The notes: a model not told the origin generated them from the letters alone. Numbered from the stretch's first letter, positions 30,784 to 40,970 are shown. The stretch: 64,000 nt of DNA from Tricholoma matsutake (GCA_026075535.2 AP026547.1:6014001-6078000); one strand, 5' to 3'. Numbers and translations are program-made.

Positions 30784-31415
30784 AGAGTGAGAAAATCTGA
30801 CTTGTCGGGGGAAATATGGACAGATGCCCCAGTATCAATGATAAATGGATGATTGTCAATGGATAGTTGAGAACAGCTTGCCTGATTGAGAGGTTCAATG
30901 GAAAATGCATCAGTGATGGGTGTAATAGAATTATGAGCCCAATCAATACTAGTTGTTTCCTCATCCTCAGTGACAATCCAACCCTCATATTCTGATCCAT
31001 CATCGGCAGTAGGAAGCTGATCACTAGTCAGTCCAACGAAACCTGCCACGTGGGCCACTGGTGGGTCAGGTGGGGGGGCCATCGAGGCAGAGTTGAGCAT
31101 GACAGTGAAAGCCCGACTGTTAACATCTTTCACAGTGATTGGAACCCTGGAGCTCAATTGAGACGAGGTACTGTTCTTCTTTCCCTTATCCTGTGCTGCC
31201 CGTTGGGCTGCAACTGATTCCTCAATAGACCTGCCCACCATGCTGCTGATAGGTTTGATGCAATACTCAATGGTATGCCTAGGCTTCTTACATACAGGGT
31301 TTGTGCAAAGATATGAACTTGGTGGCCTTGATGGCTTGAAGTGGGCAGAGAGTGCAATTGAGGAATTATTATGGTGGTCATTCTCGAGAAGAGACTGCTC
31401 ATTTTTGAGAAACAT
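30453..31415 (-). pseudogene. pol: Copia-1 gag end and protease
   Basis: It contains a zinc-knuckle-like LCTNPVCKKPRHTIEYC (C-x4-C-x4-H-x4-C, near 31300) and a disordered acidic region. The aspartic protease motif FIIDTGASVHISPDKSDF is at about 30790-30845. A frameshift at about 30785 separates the protease end from the integrase lead-in. In Copia elements the protease sits between gag and integrase, as here. Confidence 0.85.
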
Positions 31416-31481
31416 GCATATATCTTTGGATGTGTAAGGTGATGAAGCAGTGGAGGTGGCAATGTCATGAGAAATAATGGA

Positions 31482-32027
31482 TCACACATGGGGGAAATTT
31501 TCACTGAGGGAACAATACAGCAAAGGAGGTTGGCTAAGGGCTTTAATATCCCCCATGGCAAAAGCACGCTCAATAAGAGTGCAGATTTTTTCAGCAGTCT
31601 CAGGGAGGGGAGTGTCCTTTGTGCACTGAATGGATAGGGCCTGCTGTAATAGTTGCACCTGTCGAACTGGGCCTTCTTTCTGATGTCGATCCTGGAGGGC
31701 CTTCCAATTAATACTAGGACCCTTCAACATATCAATAAATGGATGCTCAGAGGGAGCAATGCTGGATGCTAGAAAGGCATAGGCTAAATGAGAGTTGGCT
31801 TTCTAATTTGTGAGGGTATGGTAATCAGATGAGGGTGGTTGAGTGATATCACCAGTGACATAGTCATAGAGACCGTTGAGAGTGAGAGCGATGGTGATTT
31901 CTTTGCACCATTCTTTGTAGTTAGATTTGAGCTTATTGAGCTTCTCACCAACATACTGGACAGATAATTTGATGAGTGGGATGGATGGGGTAATAGGATC
32001 AGAAGCCATAGTTGACTCAACCATCAC
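31482..32027 (-). pseudogene. gag: Copia-1 gag, N-terminal part
   Basis: Translation from about 32010 gives IKLSVQYVGEKLNKLKSNY and WCKEITIALTLNGLYDYV, the usual start of UBN2-type Copia gag (target-binding capsid). It continues after a frameshift at 31482-31730 (INWKALQDRHQKEGPVRQVQ). It is separated from the knuckle segment by another break near 31480. Confidence 0.8.
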
Positions 32028-32232
32028 AGGCTAATGTGGAGTGGCAGGAAGATGTGTAGCAGCAACAAAGGAGCACACACACCAGAATTATTGGGTTGTG
32101 CACAAAGTAAAGTCTGTGATCCAGGATGGCAAGAGTGATCGAGATGATCGATCAAAAAAAGAAGAGGCACCAGATGACATATATTGTCAAGTGGCTAGGA
32201 AGCTTTCTATCGTTGTTTCTAACAATGAGATT

Positions 32233-32243
32233 GGCCCATAACC
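32233..32243 (-). other. Copia-1 primer-binding site
   Basis: On the minus strand GGTTATGGGCC directly follows the 5' LTR. It is complementary to GGCCCAUAACC, the anticodon-arm sequence of initiator methionine tRNA with C33, as used by Copia elements primed by a half tRNA. Copia-A has the same word at 35264-35274. Confidence 0.7.
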
Positions 32244-32595
32244 TATAGAAAATCAATCCTAGCGTAATCAGAGTTTAACTCAGTCTCTGTACAAGTGACT
32301 CTGATAATACAAGTACTGTACCTAGCATAATCAGAGTTTAACTATAGGTACAGTAAGTAATGATCCACAATTGAGTGATAACAAACATGTTCACCTCAGT
32401 CTCTGTACAAGTGACTGAGGTGAATGGTTGACTGTCTACTCTATATATATGTGAGGCCAGCTACACAAAGAATGAAAGGAATAAACAGCACAAAGGGACT
32501 TACAAAACGACGCATCAAAGAGATAAGCTATAAATAGTACACACATCAGATGCATGATCACGTATGCTCATGGTGTGATAATGAGCATTCTCAAC
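32243..32595 (-). repeat. Copia-1 5' LTR
   Basis: It has 353 bp and is nearly identical to 3608-3959. It is followed outside by ATAAG (32596-32600). Confidence 0.85.
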
Positions 32596-32817
32596 ATAAG
32601 CGCCTGCCAAATTGGGTTCTATTTTCTTTTATTTGGTCCCCCGCCAAAATGACAATCTCGTAAATCATGGTATCCGGCTGTTAGACCTGCCTCAAGCCCA
32701 CCCCACTCACCCAATTGTGCACAATATGTATGTTTTAGATTTACACAAGATGTCAGTAGTACTAGATTAGTATGTAGCCTAGAAATTATATGTGTCATTC
32801 CCAAAATGATGAAGACA

Positions 32818-33006
32818 CTATTCCTTGTCCCTCTCCCAGTCATCATCAAGAGGATCAACATCATTATGCAAGATCAGCTCAACAACTGGTACATCTGTAC
32901 CTGAGGATTCTCCAGACGACTTCCTCGCATTGTACTGCTTCACAGCCACTATCAACATGGCTAATTTCTTGACAGCATTCAGTTGGGCAATTTGCCCTTC
33001 TGACCA
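32818..33006 (-). pseudogene. C-terminal coding remnant of an unknown gene
   Basis: A 62-codon frame ending in TAG (32818-32820) has even, protein-like composition: an amphipathic helix (GQIAQLNAVKKLAMLIVAVK) and then a Ser-rich and acidic end with VDPLDDDWERDKE. There is no start codon, so it looks like the last exon of a gene whose upstream part was removed or separated by the repeat block to its right. No family recognised. Confidence 0.4.
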
Positions 33007-33014
33007 CTAGCGCA

Positions 33015-33475
33015 AGACAGGGGTTACCCCTGGGTGTCAAATCACATACCCTTACCCCTACCCCTGAACACCCTACCCTTAGGGGTAAGGGTATGGAAAC
33101 ATATAAGGGTTGCCAAGGGTATGGGAGGGTTCATCAAGGGTACAAGGGTTTGGCACAAAATCAACATATTTAGAGCAAAATTCATTTGAAAAGTGTTGAT
33201 AACTATTGTATTTACTATTAATATCACATATTAATACCTCTTATTAACATATCAAAACCATTATCATGTTGGACAATCCCAAAATCTGAATTTAATTGAT
33301 GAAAATCTTGAATATGAGTCTTTGTAGCTGAACAAATCAAATGATATTCTTACATAAGCATACCCCTAGCATACCCCTGTACCCTTAGTAAGGGTACAGT
33401 GGTATGCAAGGGTATGAACTTCCAAACCCCTACCCTTACCCCTCATACCCTTATCCCAAAAACATGACACGACAT
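33015..33475. repeat. CCCTTACCCC/GGGTATG-rich repeat block
   Basis: It contains dozens of short words of the form ACCCTTACCCCT or AAGGGTATGG in both orientations, with local palindromes (CCCTTAGGGGTAAGGG at about 33071). The two C-rich clusters lie at 33030-33080 and 33365-33465. It may be a small element with C-rich ends, but no target duplication was found. It is not a perfect telomere array. Confidence 0.5.
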
Positions 33476-33596
33476 TTTGGCATTAATTACATAAGACACT
33501 AAAAACCCTCAATCTTGTATCATCATTATACTTAATAGCAGTTGACACACTGGGAATAGTGGATGACTTCCCATAGGATTTAATTTACCAAACCAT

Positions 33597-34034
33597 TGTA
33601 AGGGGACTAGGGGGTGCCCCATGTGTTTCTCCTATTTTTTTATGTTCATCCTATATTTTTCCTCACTTTATTTCCTCCTATTCTTCATTTTCTATGATTT
33701 TTCCTTACTTTATTACTAATTTCTTTCTATCACATTTGTGCATGTTGACAGTTTTATATTTAGAGGTGGAGTACCCTTTCTGACATCTACCCCTTGGTAT
33801 GATGTCATTTGGTGGCCTTGATCTGCTATCTCCACCTTTTCTATTTTTAGGCTATTATTTGATTTTTGCAATCTTCACATATACTGGGCATTGGCAAAGG
33901 GGTCCTTAGAGTTTTCTCTTTGGATTTCCCTTTGCTAGGTGTGCCTCCACTCCCTGTAATATGTACCATAATTTTGACTTTGTATTTCCCTTTGCTAGTC
34001 CACTAATTAAGTGGCCTCTAAGGCTGCCATTATA
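33597..34034 (+). repeat. Solo LTR of the Gypsy-1/Gypsy-E family
   Basis: It begins TGTAAGGGGACTAGG and ends CCATTATA, homologous over its length to the Gypsy-1 LTR, with a 17-bp insertion near its 3' end. ACCAT flanks both sides (33592-33596 and 34035-34039). This is the expected product of LTR-LTR recombination, and it confirms the unusual TG...TA ends. Confidence 0.9.
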
Positions 34035-34039
34035 ACCAT

Positions 34040-34984
34040 AAAATGTGGTGCCAGGTCAGAGTATGAATTAAGAGATCCACAGATGAGAGATGAGTAGAGC
34101 ATGCCGCTGTCAAAAATTTTCTGGATTTACCCTCTTAGTGCAAAATATTTTCTGGGGGTCTCAGGGAGCTCTTGTGTATCACCCAGCAGCTTGGCAAACA
34201 CGATTTGAAACTAGAATCTGTGTTTCCAGACACTATGTGAAGTCATCCAGTGATTCTGAAGTGATCAGGAAATTTTCAGAAAATATGGGAATCGGGAACT
34301 CTGGCAACACTATGGTGATCGGCTATGGCATCACTATGGATGCTGACATCATGCATACACCCATGTGACCATTGTGATGTGGCCAGTTTTCCTTGTGATA
34401 CCTGCGATACCTTGTAATGCACATGTCAATAGTGCCTCCAACCCCTGCCCTTGATGCGGGGGTCTGGTTCCAGTAAAGCTTGCAAAGGGTGGGAAGCACC
34501 ATGGCCACTACTATATACTATATGCATGTATATCCTATTGTGTAGATATATCAATCTGGTGCTAATGATCTCTTTGAAATTTAGTGTCTATCCTGCAACA
34601 ATCACTATGTCTTCTTCCCTGCTGCATCCTCTCAAGGCAAGCAAGCAACCCATCCTCCATCCATGCCATGCCCCAATCTTCAACCATGCCAGGTGCAACA
34701 GCTGAAAATGACAAACAGCTGTGCCTACCACCCCTGTGCCAAGGCTTCTCATTGTTGCTGCTTCAATAAGATGTGTAAACTGGTGGATGTTCAGCACCAG
34801 ATCATAACTTTGGCTCTCTTTCAGAACAGCAAAAGGACAAACACCCAGCCTTGCAACCTAAGATGCTCTGCACCCACACCATCCTCTATCATCTCTGCTG
34901 CTTCCTCTAACCTACCATACACCCCTTGGTTCATCTTCCAGCCTCTCACTTGACTTATCAACACCTTTCTCAGCCAACGATGCA
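34040..34984 (+). mobile_element. Family-D retrotransposon, 5' piece
   Basis: It includes a leader with a TATA-like TACTATATACTATATG near 34507 and the start of a gag-like frame at ATG 34605 (MSSSLLHPLKASKQ). The frame shifts through a Ser/Pro-rich part to DLSTPFSANDAR, which is cut by Copia-A at 34985-34990. The reading continues in frame in the inverted piece at 45268 (SVLDHFAEEMEHSSIL). No family-D LTR was recognised upstream, so the true 5' end is unknown. Confidence 0.6.
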
Positions 34985-34989
34985 AGGAG

Positions 34990-35263
34990 TGTTGAAATTA
35001 AACCCTGAGATACATGCTGCATACATGAGGCAATACATGCAGCATACATATGTTACTGCGCTTACTGCACATACATGTGGTAAACACATTCCTGAGTCAT
35101 GTGACATCCTTATTATTATGTATATAAGGAGAACCTGTACCATAGTAGGAATACAGTGTTCTTACCTCTGCTAACCCTAGCTGTAAGACTAACTAAACCC
35201 CAGGTAGGTTGTAAGGAACGTGTAGTCTCTTCCCCTGTGCAGCATATATAGTCTGCTCCACCA
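34990..35263 (+). repeat. Copia-A 5' LTR
   Basis: It starts TGTTGAAATTAAACCCTGAG and ends TCTGCTCCACCA, with a TATA-like TATATAAGG at about 35120. It is the uninterrupted counterpart of the MITE-bearing LTR at 45269-45824, since TTCTTACC is intact here. Confidence 0.88.
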
Positions 35264-35274
35264 GGTTATGGGCC
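35264..35274 (+). other. Copia-A primer-binding site
   Basis: GGTTATGGGCC lies directly after the 5' LTR and is identical to the Copia-1 site. It is complementary to the anticodon arm of an initiator tRNA with C33. Confidence 0.7.
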
Positions 35275-35504
35275 CTGCTGGGCACGTTGTGAACACACCT
35301 TAACTGGCTGTGAATGACTTCATCATCTCCAAATTGTAACCTTGCGCTCTTCATGAGCTGCATTGCACTCCCTGTGAGCTGCATTAAAACCTAGCATGAT
35401 TAGGGTTCTTTACACTCTGAAGGAGTGCTTTCACCTGACATCATTAAACATGTTTTGATGAGCAAGAAGCTGATTGAGTGCTTCCCCAGCTGCCATCAAA
35501 AATC

Positions 35505-36281
35505 ATGTCTTCAACTCTTGAAAAACTTGTTCAAATGTTCAATGGTTCAAATTACATTCAATGGGCCAACTCAATGAAGGTGTGGCTCAGGTCTCAGGGC
35601 CTCTGGCAGATAACTAGCGGGGTGGAACACAAACCACCTCCGGCGCCTCCCTTGACGGCGACAAATGCTACTGCGGTAGTGGAAGCAACTGCCAAGCTCC
35701 AGACCTGGAGCAACAAAAATGACCAGGCCATTGGTAGCCTGGCGCTCTGCCTGGCCCCCTCCATTTGGCAGCATGCCAACACCAAGGACACTGCTGAGGA
35801 GGTGTGGGACCTTATTCGCACTGACTATGGTGTCGATGGCCCCTCCCAAGTCTTTTTGGACTTTAGGTCTGCAATAGCAATTAAAATCCCAGCTGTGAAT
35901 CCTGTGCCAGAAATCACTAAGATGGCTGACAAGTTCAAGTGCCTCATGGCTGCCAATGTCGCCATCCCCAAACTAGTACAGGCAATGATCCTACTTGCTG
36001 CAATGCCACGTGAGTATGATTCATTATCTGCCATGGTCCTTAACACAACCACTACTAGTGCCTTGACATTCAAACACATCAAGGACTCCATTGTCGCTGA
36101 AGCCTCTAGGCACACAGCAGTTGGAAAGCCCACTGGCCCACCTCAGGCCAATAAGCTTTCTGCTGTCAAGCACAAGGGCAAAAACCCCAAGTGGCAGCCC
36201 AAAGAAGGGCAAGACAACAATGGAGAGTCATCCCAAAAGTGTGGACAACATGGGAACAGAAAGACTAAAGAGGATAAATAA
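35505..36281 (+). CDS. gag: Copia-A gag
   Basis: A 258-codon open frame starts at ATG 35505 (MSSTLEKLVQMFNGSNYIQW). It has the UBN2 capsid pattern: YIQWANSMKVWLRSQGLW near residue 15, QAIGSLALCLAPSIW near 80, EEVWDLIRTDYG near 105 and LLAAMPREYDSLSAMVL near 165. A Lys-rich nucleic-acid-binding tail with KCGQHGN ends in a stop. The CCHC knuckle expected after it is frameshifted (36282-36560 contains CLQC but no clean module). The capsid part is intact. Confidence 0.85.
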   Translation: MSSTLEKLVQMFNGSNYIQWANSMKVWLRSQGLWQITSGVEHKPPPAPPLTATNATAVVEATAKLQTWSNKNDQAIGSLALCLAPSIWQHANTKDTAEEVWDLIRTDYGVDGPSQVFLDFRSAIAIKIPAVNPVPEITKMADKFKCLMAANVAIPKLVQAMILLAAMPREYDSLSAMVLNTTTTSALTFKHIKDSIVAEASRHTAVGKPTGPPQANKLSAVKHKGKNPKWQPKEGQDNNGESSQKCGQHGNRKTKEDK

Positions 36282-36561
36282 GCCCAAAGAGAAGCATACC
36301 CACCTTGCCTCCAGTGCCTTTACCACCATAAATGGTAATGGCACCATCATACTGCCAATGCCACTCATTCAGCGCATCGAACAGCATGACCACACTCCCA
36401 CAAGGGACCCTCGCCGCTGACCGCCTGCACAGGCATATATGGGCTTGGCCTCTACCTCTCATTTGGTTTACACTGAATATCAGGAAGCTTGAGATACCCT
36501 TGAGCAAATGCAACTTCCATGCACCGCAAAAAATCTGTGACCACTGGAAGAGCACCTGACA

Positions 36562-37098
36562 GTGCAAGAAGATAAGAGAAGGAGGATCAAACCGGAAGAA
36601 CTGGAAGAGCCTAGGATCATGGAGGTCAAAGATGATACTGTCTCCCTTGAATCAGAGCCTCCGGTCTCTGACGAAGAAGTGTGGAAGGCCGTCGATGAGA
36701 TGCTCGTCGATGAACCACTTGACATAGGTGGATATGATGACAGGTCAGTCCTTTTCCCTGCCACAAGCACTAAGATTAATATTCCAATGAATACAGCAAA
36801 CTTTTCATGTGAAATTTTACCACTATTAAATGTATCATGGAATTACCTAGATCTTAATATATGTGTTTTGTGTGCAAATGGAAATTGTAAGAAAGGTGCC
36901 GACTGGATCATTGATTCAGGTGCATCAAAGCACTTCACTGGTAAAATGAAAGATTTCACTTCCTACAAGCCTTTACCAAGAAAGGACTCTACCTTGGTTC
37001 AAACAGCCATGAGTACTACTCATATAGTAGGAAAGGGAGCAGTCTTCATTAGACATCAGGTAGTATGTCATGGGAAGTCAGAGATGCATGAAACATGA
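36562..37098 (+). pseudogene. pol: Copia-A protease
   Basis: An acidic lead (EDKRRRIKPEELEEPRIMEV, near 36570) is followed by the retropepsin motif DWIIDSGASKHFTGKM at about 36900-36947. Copia proteases use D-S/T-G as the catalytic triad, intact here. The frame ends at a TGA (37096-37098), and 37099-37375 is a degraded GAG-pre-integrase segment without its zinc ligands in frame. Confidence 0.85.
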
Positions 37099-37375
37099 TC
37101 ATACCCCATCTACTACATACCCGATTGTAGTACTTGACTACTTTCAATGGGTGTCTTTTTACAAGACAGAAGTGATGGGCATGGTTCCTCTGCACACATT
37201 TCTTTTTTTGAGAAAGGAAACCCAATATTGAATTGTGTCCCTCTTACAAGACACAACATGATCTATTGGGCTTGGACTCATATATTGAGGATGAACATCA
37301 TGACAATGTACATTGCTGACTACTTGACTTGGCATAAGGTGACTTGGGCACCCATCCAAAGAGGCGCTAGGAAAA

Positions 37376-38575
37376 ATGCCTAACAGCACCATAAAATTCC
37401 CAAGGAATTTAATTATTCCTAAAGACAAAATTATATGTCCAGGGTGCGCTGAAGGGAAAATGACGTCAAAATCTTTTCCTGAATCAAATTCACATGCAGA
37501 GAAAACTTTTGAATTAATACATCCCAATCTAAAGGAACTCCCAGTACTTTTGTACCACAAACATAAATACTTCATTGTATTTCTGGATGACAAAACATCA
37601 CATATCTGGACCCAGTGCCTTACAGAAAAGTCTGACACTGCTGTGGTGATCAAACAATTTCAGGCAATGGCTTTGACCCAGTATGGCACTACAATCAAGT
37701 GCTGGTGTGTTGATCCAGGGGGGGAATTCAAAGATTGTGAGCTACAAAATGTGCTCAAGGATTTTTGCATCAAAATAGAGATGTCCGCACCCCACGTTCA
37801 CCAACAGAATGGGCACACAGAGCGCACCATAAGGACAATAATGGAAAAGTCGCAAACCCTGCGATTTACTGCCTGTCTACCACAATCATGGTGGGAATTT
37901 TGCATTGAACATGCAACATACTTATACAACCAAACCACAATAAGGTGCCTGAAATGGCTGACACCTTTTGAGGACCTGAAACAGGTCTGCCCAGATCTAA
38001 ATGATCTGACAGTTTTTGGTTGTGGTGCATACATCTATCTACCCAAGGAAAAATGTCCAACCACATTAGCTCCTCGATCAGAGTTAATGACGTACTTTGG
38101 ATTAGAAGATGGCATTAAAGCATACCATTTCATACGACACAATGGCACAATATTCATTGGTGCTATGGCACTATTTGATGAAACATTGTTCCCATGCTGT
38201 CCCAGAGCTAAAACTCCTGCCAAGACAGACCTTAATGATTTTCCACCTCCAGAACCAGAAGATGATGACCACTCATCTGGAATGGATGGCAATGATCCTA
38301 TACTGCCACAAAATCTGCCCCTTCCTCCATCATCAGAGGATGATGATGATGATGTACCAAGTGAGCAAAAGGTGCATGATGATGCAACTGACGCTCCTCC
38401 TCCGCCACCTCCAGTAACCACTGAGGACTTTCATCCAAGACGTGATGATCAACAGGAATGGCAGCAATTGCCCCATCAATCAGGCAGGCAGAGGAACATC
38501 CCAAACCATCCCAGCAATACCTATGGAGAAAAGCAACTCCCCTCTGACATAGAGAGAGACATTGTGTGTGATTGA
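37376..38575 (+). CDS. pol: Copia-A integrase and RT linker
   Basis: A 399-codon frame carries the end of the zinc region (CPGCAEGKM) and the integrase core: HPNLKELPVL (normally H-x-D-L, so the first catalytic Asp is Asn), WCVDPGGEFKD and HQQNGHTERTIRTIMEKSQT with the Glu. CGAYIYLPKEK and the beta module follow, then an acidic Asp/Pro-rich linker (38240-38420). It ends in the linker before RT. The frame is open but the catalytic change predicts no activity. Confidence 0.88.
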   Translation: MPNSTIKFPRNLIIPKDKIICPGCAEGKMTSKSFPESNSHAEKTFELIHPNLKELPVLLYHKHKYFIVFLDDKTSHIWTQCLTEKSDTAVVIKQFQAMALTQYGTTIKCWCVDPGGEFKDCELQNVLKDFCIKIEMSAPHVHQQNGHTERTIRTIMEKSQTLRFTACLPQSWWEFCIEHATYLYNQTTIRCLKWLTPFEDLKQVCPDLNDLTVFGCGAYIYLPKEKCPTTLAPRSELMTYFGLEDGIKAYHFIRHNGTIFIGAMALFDETLFPCCPRAKTPAKTDLNDFPPPEPEDDDHSSGMDGNDPILPQNLPLPPSSEDDDDDVPSEQKVHDDATDAPPPPPPVTTEDFHPRRDDQQEWQQLPHQSGRQRNIPNHPSNTYGEKQLPSDIERDIVCD

Positions 38576-38704
38576 TATTGGAAGAGATCTGTGGGTCATA
38601 ACCAAACACAACCATGATCTCAACAGCAAGAACCGGTTGCTGGACCGAGTTTGGCACCCCACAAGAGTGTGCCCAATTCCAATAATTGAGAACATGATCA
38701 CCCA

Positions 38705-39643
38705 ATGGGGGAACCAGATGAAGCAGGTTATATCAAAAAGATAACCAAGGAAGGAGGAGATAAGCTTATTTGCTGGCTGTTATCAAAAGCAGTTGCACCA
38801 TCAAGTGAAATAAGCCAAGTTCCAAACCAATTTCGTGATATTGCATGCCTACCATGGCAGCAGCAACGTGAGTGGAAAGAGGCTTGTCATGAAGAATTAG
38901 AGGCTCTTCGCAAGCAACAAGTCTATGACATCGTCGATCTTCCACATGATCAAAAAATGATCAAAAATAGATGGGTTTTCTCCATAAAATCAGATGAAAG
39001 AATATGAGCCAGACTCATGGCCAAAGGCTTTTCACAAGTCGAAGGCATTGACTTTGATGAGATCTTCTCACCAGTAGTCCGCTACAAGACCATATGCCTC
39101 ATGTTTGCACTTGCATCTCTAGAAGGCATGTACACCAGTCTAGATGTAAAAACCACATTTTTATATGGCAAACTAGATGAGGAGATCTATATGGATCAAC
39201 CCGAGGGTTTCAAACTTGAGGGAAAAGAGTGCAAAGTAATGCGCTTACGCCGAGCATTGTATGGCCTTAAACAGGCCTCACTAGCATGGTGGAAAGAGCT
39301 AGAGGCATTTATGCACACCATTGGGTTTGTGTGTGCCAGCTCCGATGCTGGCATTTTCATACACAAGGATCCTAAGACAGGCAGCATTGTTATTGCGCTA
39401 GTCTATGTTGATGATGACTTGTTCATGGGGAAGAACAAGAAACTTGTGGATGAAAAGAAAGATGCTTGTCTAAAGCATTGGGAGTGCTGTAGTACTGAAA
39501 AAGTCATGGAATTCTTAGGCATGCACATCACCCAGACCGCAAGTAAAGTCAAACTTGATCAAACTGAATATCTTGCCAAAGTGCTTGAGAGGTTTGAGAT
39601 GACAAATGCCAAATTTGCCCCCACTCTGCTCCCGACTGGTTAC
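38705..39643 (+). pseudogene. pol: Copia-A reverse transcriptase, truncated
   Basis: It contains WKEACHEELEALRKQQVYD, RWVFSIKSDERI, a TGA at 39005-39007 (CGA in related proteins), MAKGFSQVEGIDFDEIFSPV, SLDVKTTFLYGKLDEEIYMD, LYGLKQASLAWW and YVDDDLFMGKN with both catalytic Asp. It is cut at TLLPTGYKP by the AAACC duplication and LTR-B. The frame running past 39649 is LTR sequence, not RT. The RNase H continuation is at 46271-46559 on the opposite strand. Confidence 0.9.
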
Positions 39644-39648
39644 AAACC

Positions 39649-39814
39649 TGTAAGAGTGCCTCTTACATCAGCATTGCATTATCACATGTTATTCTGTTGG
39701 TATATAGTCTACACTTTGAGTACTTGCACTGTAGCTTAGTTTCCTCCCCAAAATATACTAAGTTCCTAACATGTTTCAGTCTTCTTGAGTGTTGGAAGCT
39801 CCAGCTTCCTTCCA
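39649..39814 (+). repeat. LTR-B, plus-oriented copy
   Basis: It begins TGTAAGAGTGCCTCTTACA (a hairpin with a 3-nt loop) and ends CTCCAGCTTCCTTCCA. It is homologous to the reverse complement of 46565-46739, lacking an 18-bp tandem unit present there. It is preceded by AAACC (39644-39648). Confidence 0.88.
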
Positions 39815-40970
39815 CTTTTTTTTCATTATGAACTTACTATCCACACTCTAGTACTCTCTCATGATGCACATCTTTTCTTTACCCTGCCAACCCTGAAATC
39901 TCCAAAATGGTCAATTTTCTTTTTCACACCGGACACAGAACAATAGCACTCCCTCCCTGAACTATTGTCTCATTTATACACCACCTATACCCCGTCTCCA
40001 CCCCGCACATCTCACTCGGCTGCAAACACATCGGGACAATGATTACCAACCCTGCACATCCCCCCATCAGACATGTCGCCACTGTGATTGACACCACCTG
40101 CGCTGACTGCACAAGCTGTCAAGAATCTGCCATCTAAAACCAACCAACCTGCTGTGCAGGATACTTTCAAAATTTTTGGGCAGGCTACCATACAATTTCT
40201 GAATCATATATATGACTTGCAAGCTACATTCTTTCAAGGTGCATCCATCAATCATGTTCATCCCGACCCTCTTTACCATCACCACTGCCATCTTCTCCAT
40301 TTTCATGCTTTCGAATGCCCAACCCACCAAAGCAAACCCCGCCATTACAGAACCTTGTAGCCTCCTAGGGCAACAATACTGAGACATCTGTGTCTGCCAT
40401 TCCTTCACAGCCAACAAGCTACCACTATGCCAATTTGATGTTGTAGTTGAGAACACTGAACACATCACTCGCTCACATAGATTCCATGCCATTCAGCGCA
40501 AACATGCTGAACAACTCCCTGACCACGGTGAAAACCTTTGATTGAACCAGTCTCTCGGCCCTCCTCCTAGAATCCAATTCCCATGCCTTCTCCTCCTCCT
40601 CCTCATCCCTTCTCCTCATGGCCACTTCTCAGCTGATAGCTCTTCCCATCCATCCCCCTAATGATGCAGATATAAATCAAGATTATATAATGGGTTCTTA
40701 TTCAGGTTCAAACAGTGGAACCTTCAATCCCACTTCTTATACCCATCATTTTCTTGGTTCGCCTATCTCCTGGTGCACTGGTTCTTTTGGAGCAAGATTC
40801 CCTCAGGGGTCTCCAACTGCTCAGCTTCTTAATTCAATCAACTCCAACAACTTCAAGCACCCTAGCAAAATGTTGTCTTCTATTGACAGTGACCGAGGTT
40901 CACTCATAAACACTTTTAACATCTTTGAACATGAAGGAGAGCTTGGTCGCAATTACACTTGCTTGAGCAT
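39815..40970 (+). mobile_element. Element B, left internal part
   Basis: This is the sequence between LTR-B and the inversion breakpoint with Gypsy-C. 39815-40617 shows short broken frames without a recognisable domain and a CTCCTCCTC tract (40588-40617). A plus-strand frame then starts at 40618. No protease, RT or integrase motif occurs here or in the right part (46740-48655), so B looks like a non-autonomous LTR element. Confidence 0.55.
40618..40970 (+). CDS. Element B gag-like or unknown frame, N-terminal part
   Basis: ATG 40618 (MATSQLIALPIHPPNDADIN) starts a Ser/Asn/Pro-rich frame with SYTHHFLGSPISWCTGSFGA and a helical end with LINTFNIFEHEGEL. It runs into minus-oriented Gypsy-C sequence near 40970, which is taken as the inversion breakpoint. 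The position after an LTR fits a gag-like protein, but no capsid motif is visible. The continuation should be on the minus strand from about 48680 leftward. Confidence 0.4.

Larger units (their letters stand above)
3608..32595 (-). mobile_element. Copia-1 LTR retrotransposon, split by a nested hAT element
   Basis: Two LTRs in the same orientation (3608-3959 and 32243-32595) flank a minus-strand Copia coding region. Its order is gag, protease, integrase, RT and RNase H, read from right to left. ATAAG lies outside both ends (3603-3607 and 32596-32600), the expected 5-bp target duplication. The coding region is cut inside the integrase core by the hAT-type element at 6479-30001. Removing that insert leaves a Copia element of about 5.5 kb. 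Several frameshifts and stops show it is dead. Confidence 0.9.
32601..33596. other. Flank of Copia-1 with a coding remnant and a GGGTA-rich repeat
   Basis: It holds a short minus-strand coding remnant (32818-33006), then a repeat-rich block (33015-33475), then about 120 AT-rich bases without features up to a solo LTR. 32601-32817 shows nothing recognisable. Confidence 0.5.
34990..39643 (+). mobile_element. Copia-A retrotransposon, 5' part (5' LTR to RT)
   Basis: It comprises the 5' LTR (34990-35263), primer site, gag, protease, integrase and most of RT. It stops at AAACC (39644-39648), where LTR element B inserted. The missing RNase H and 3' LTR lie inverted at 45269-46559. The target duplication AGGAG lies at 34985-34989 and, inverted, at 45264-45268. 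Several frameshifts make it inactive. Confidence 0.9.

Noticed and set aside
33015..33475. Interstitial telomere
   Set aside because: Words vary and both strands alternate. There is no run of TTAGGG, so a transposon-like repeat is more likely.
35264..35274. Possible tRNA gene near the Copia primer site
   Set aside because: Only an 11-nt match to an anticodon arm is present, without cloverleaf flanks. No tRNA gene was recognised anywhere.
39649..39739. Extension of the Copia-A RT frame past 39648
   Set aside because: This is LTR-B sequence read in frame by chance after the AAACC duplication.
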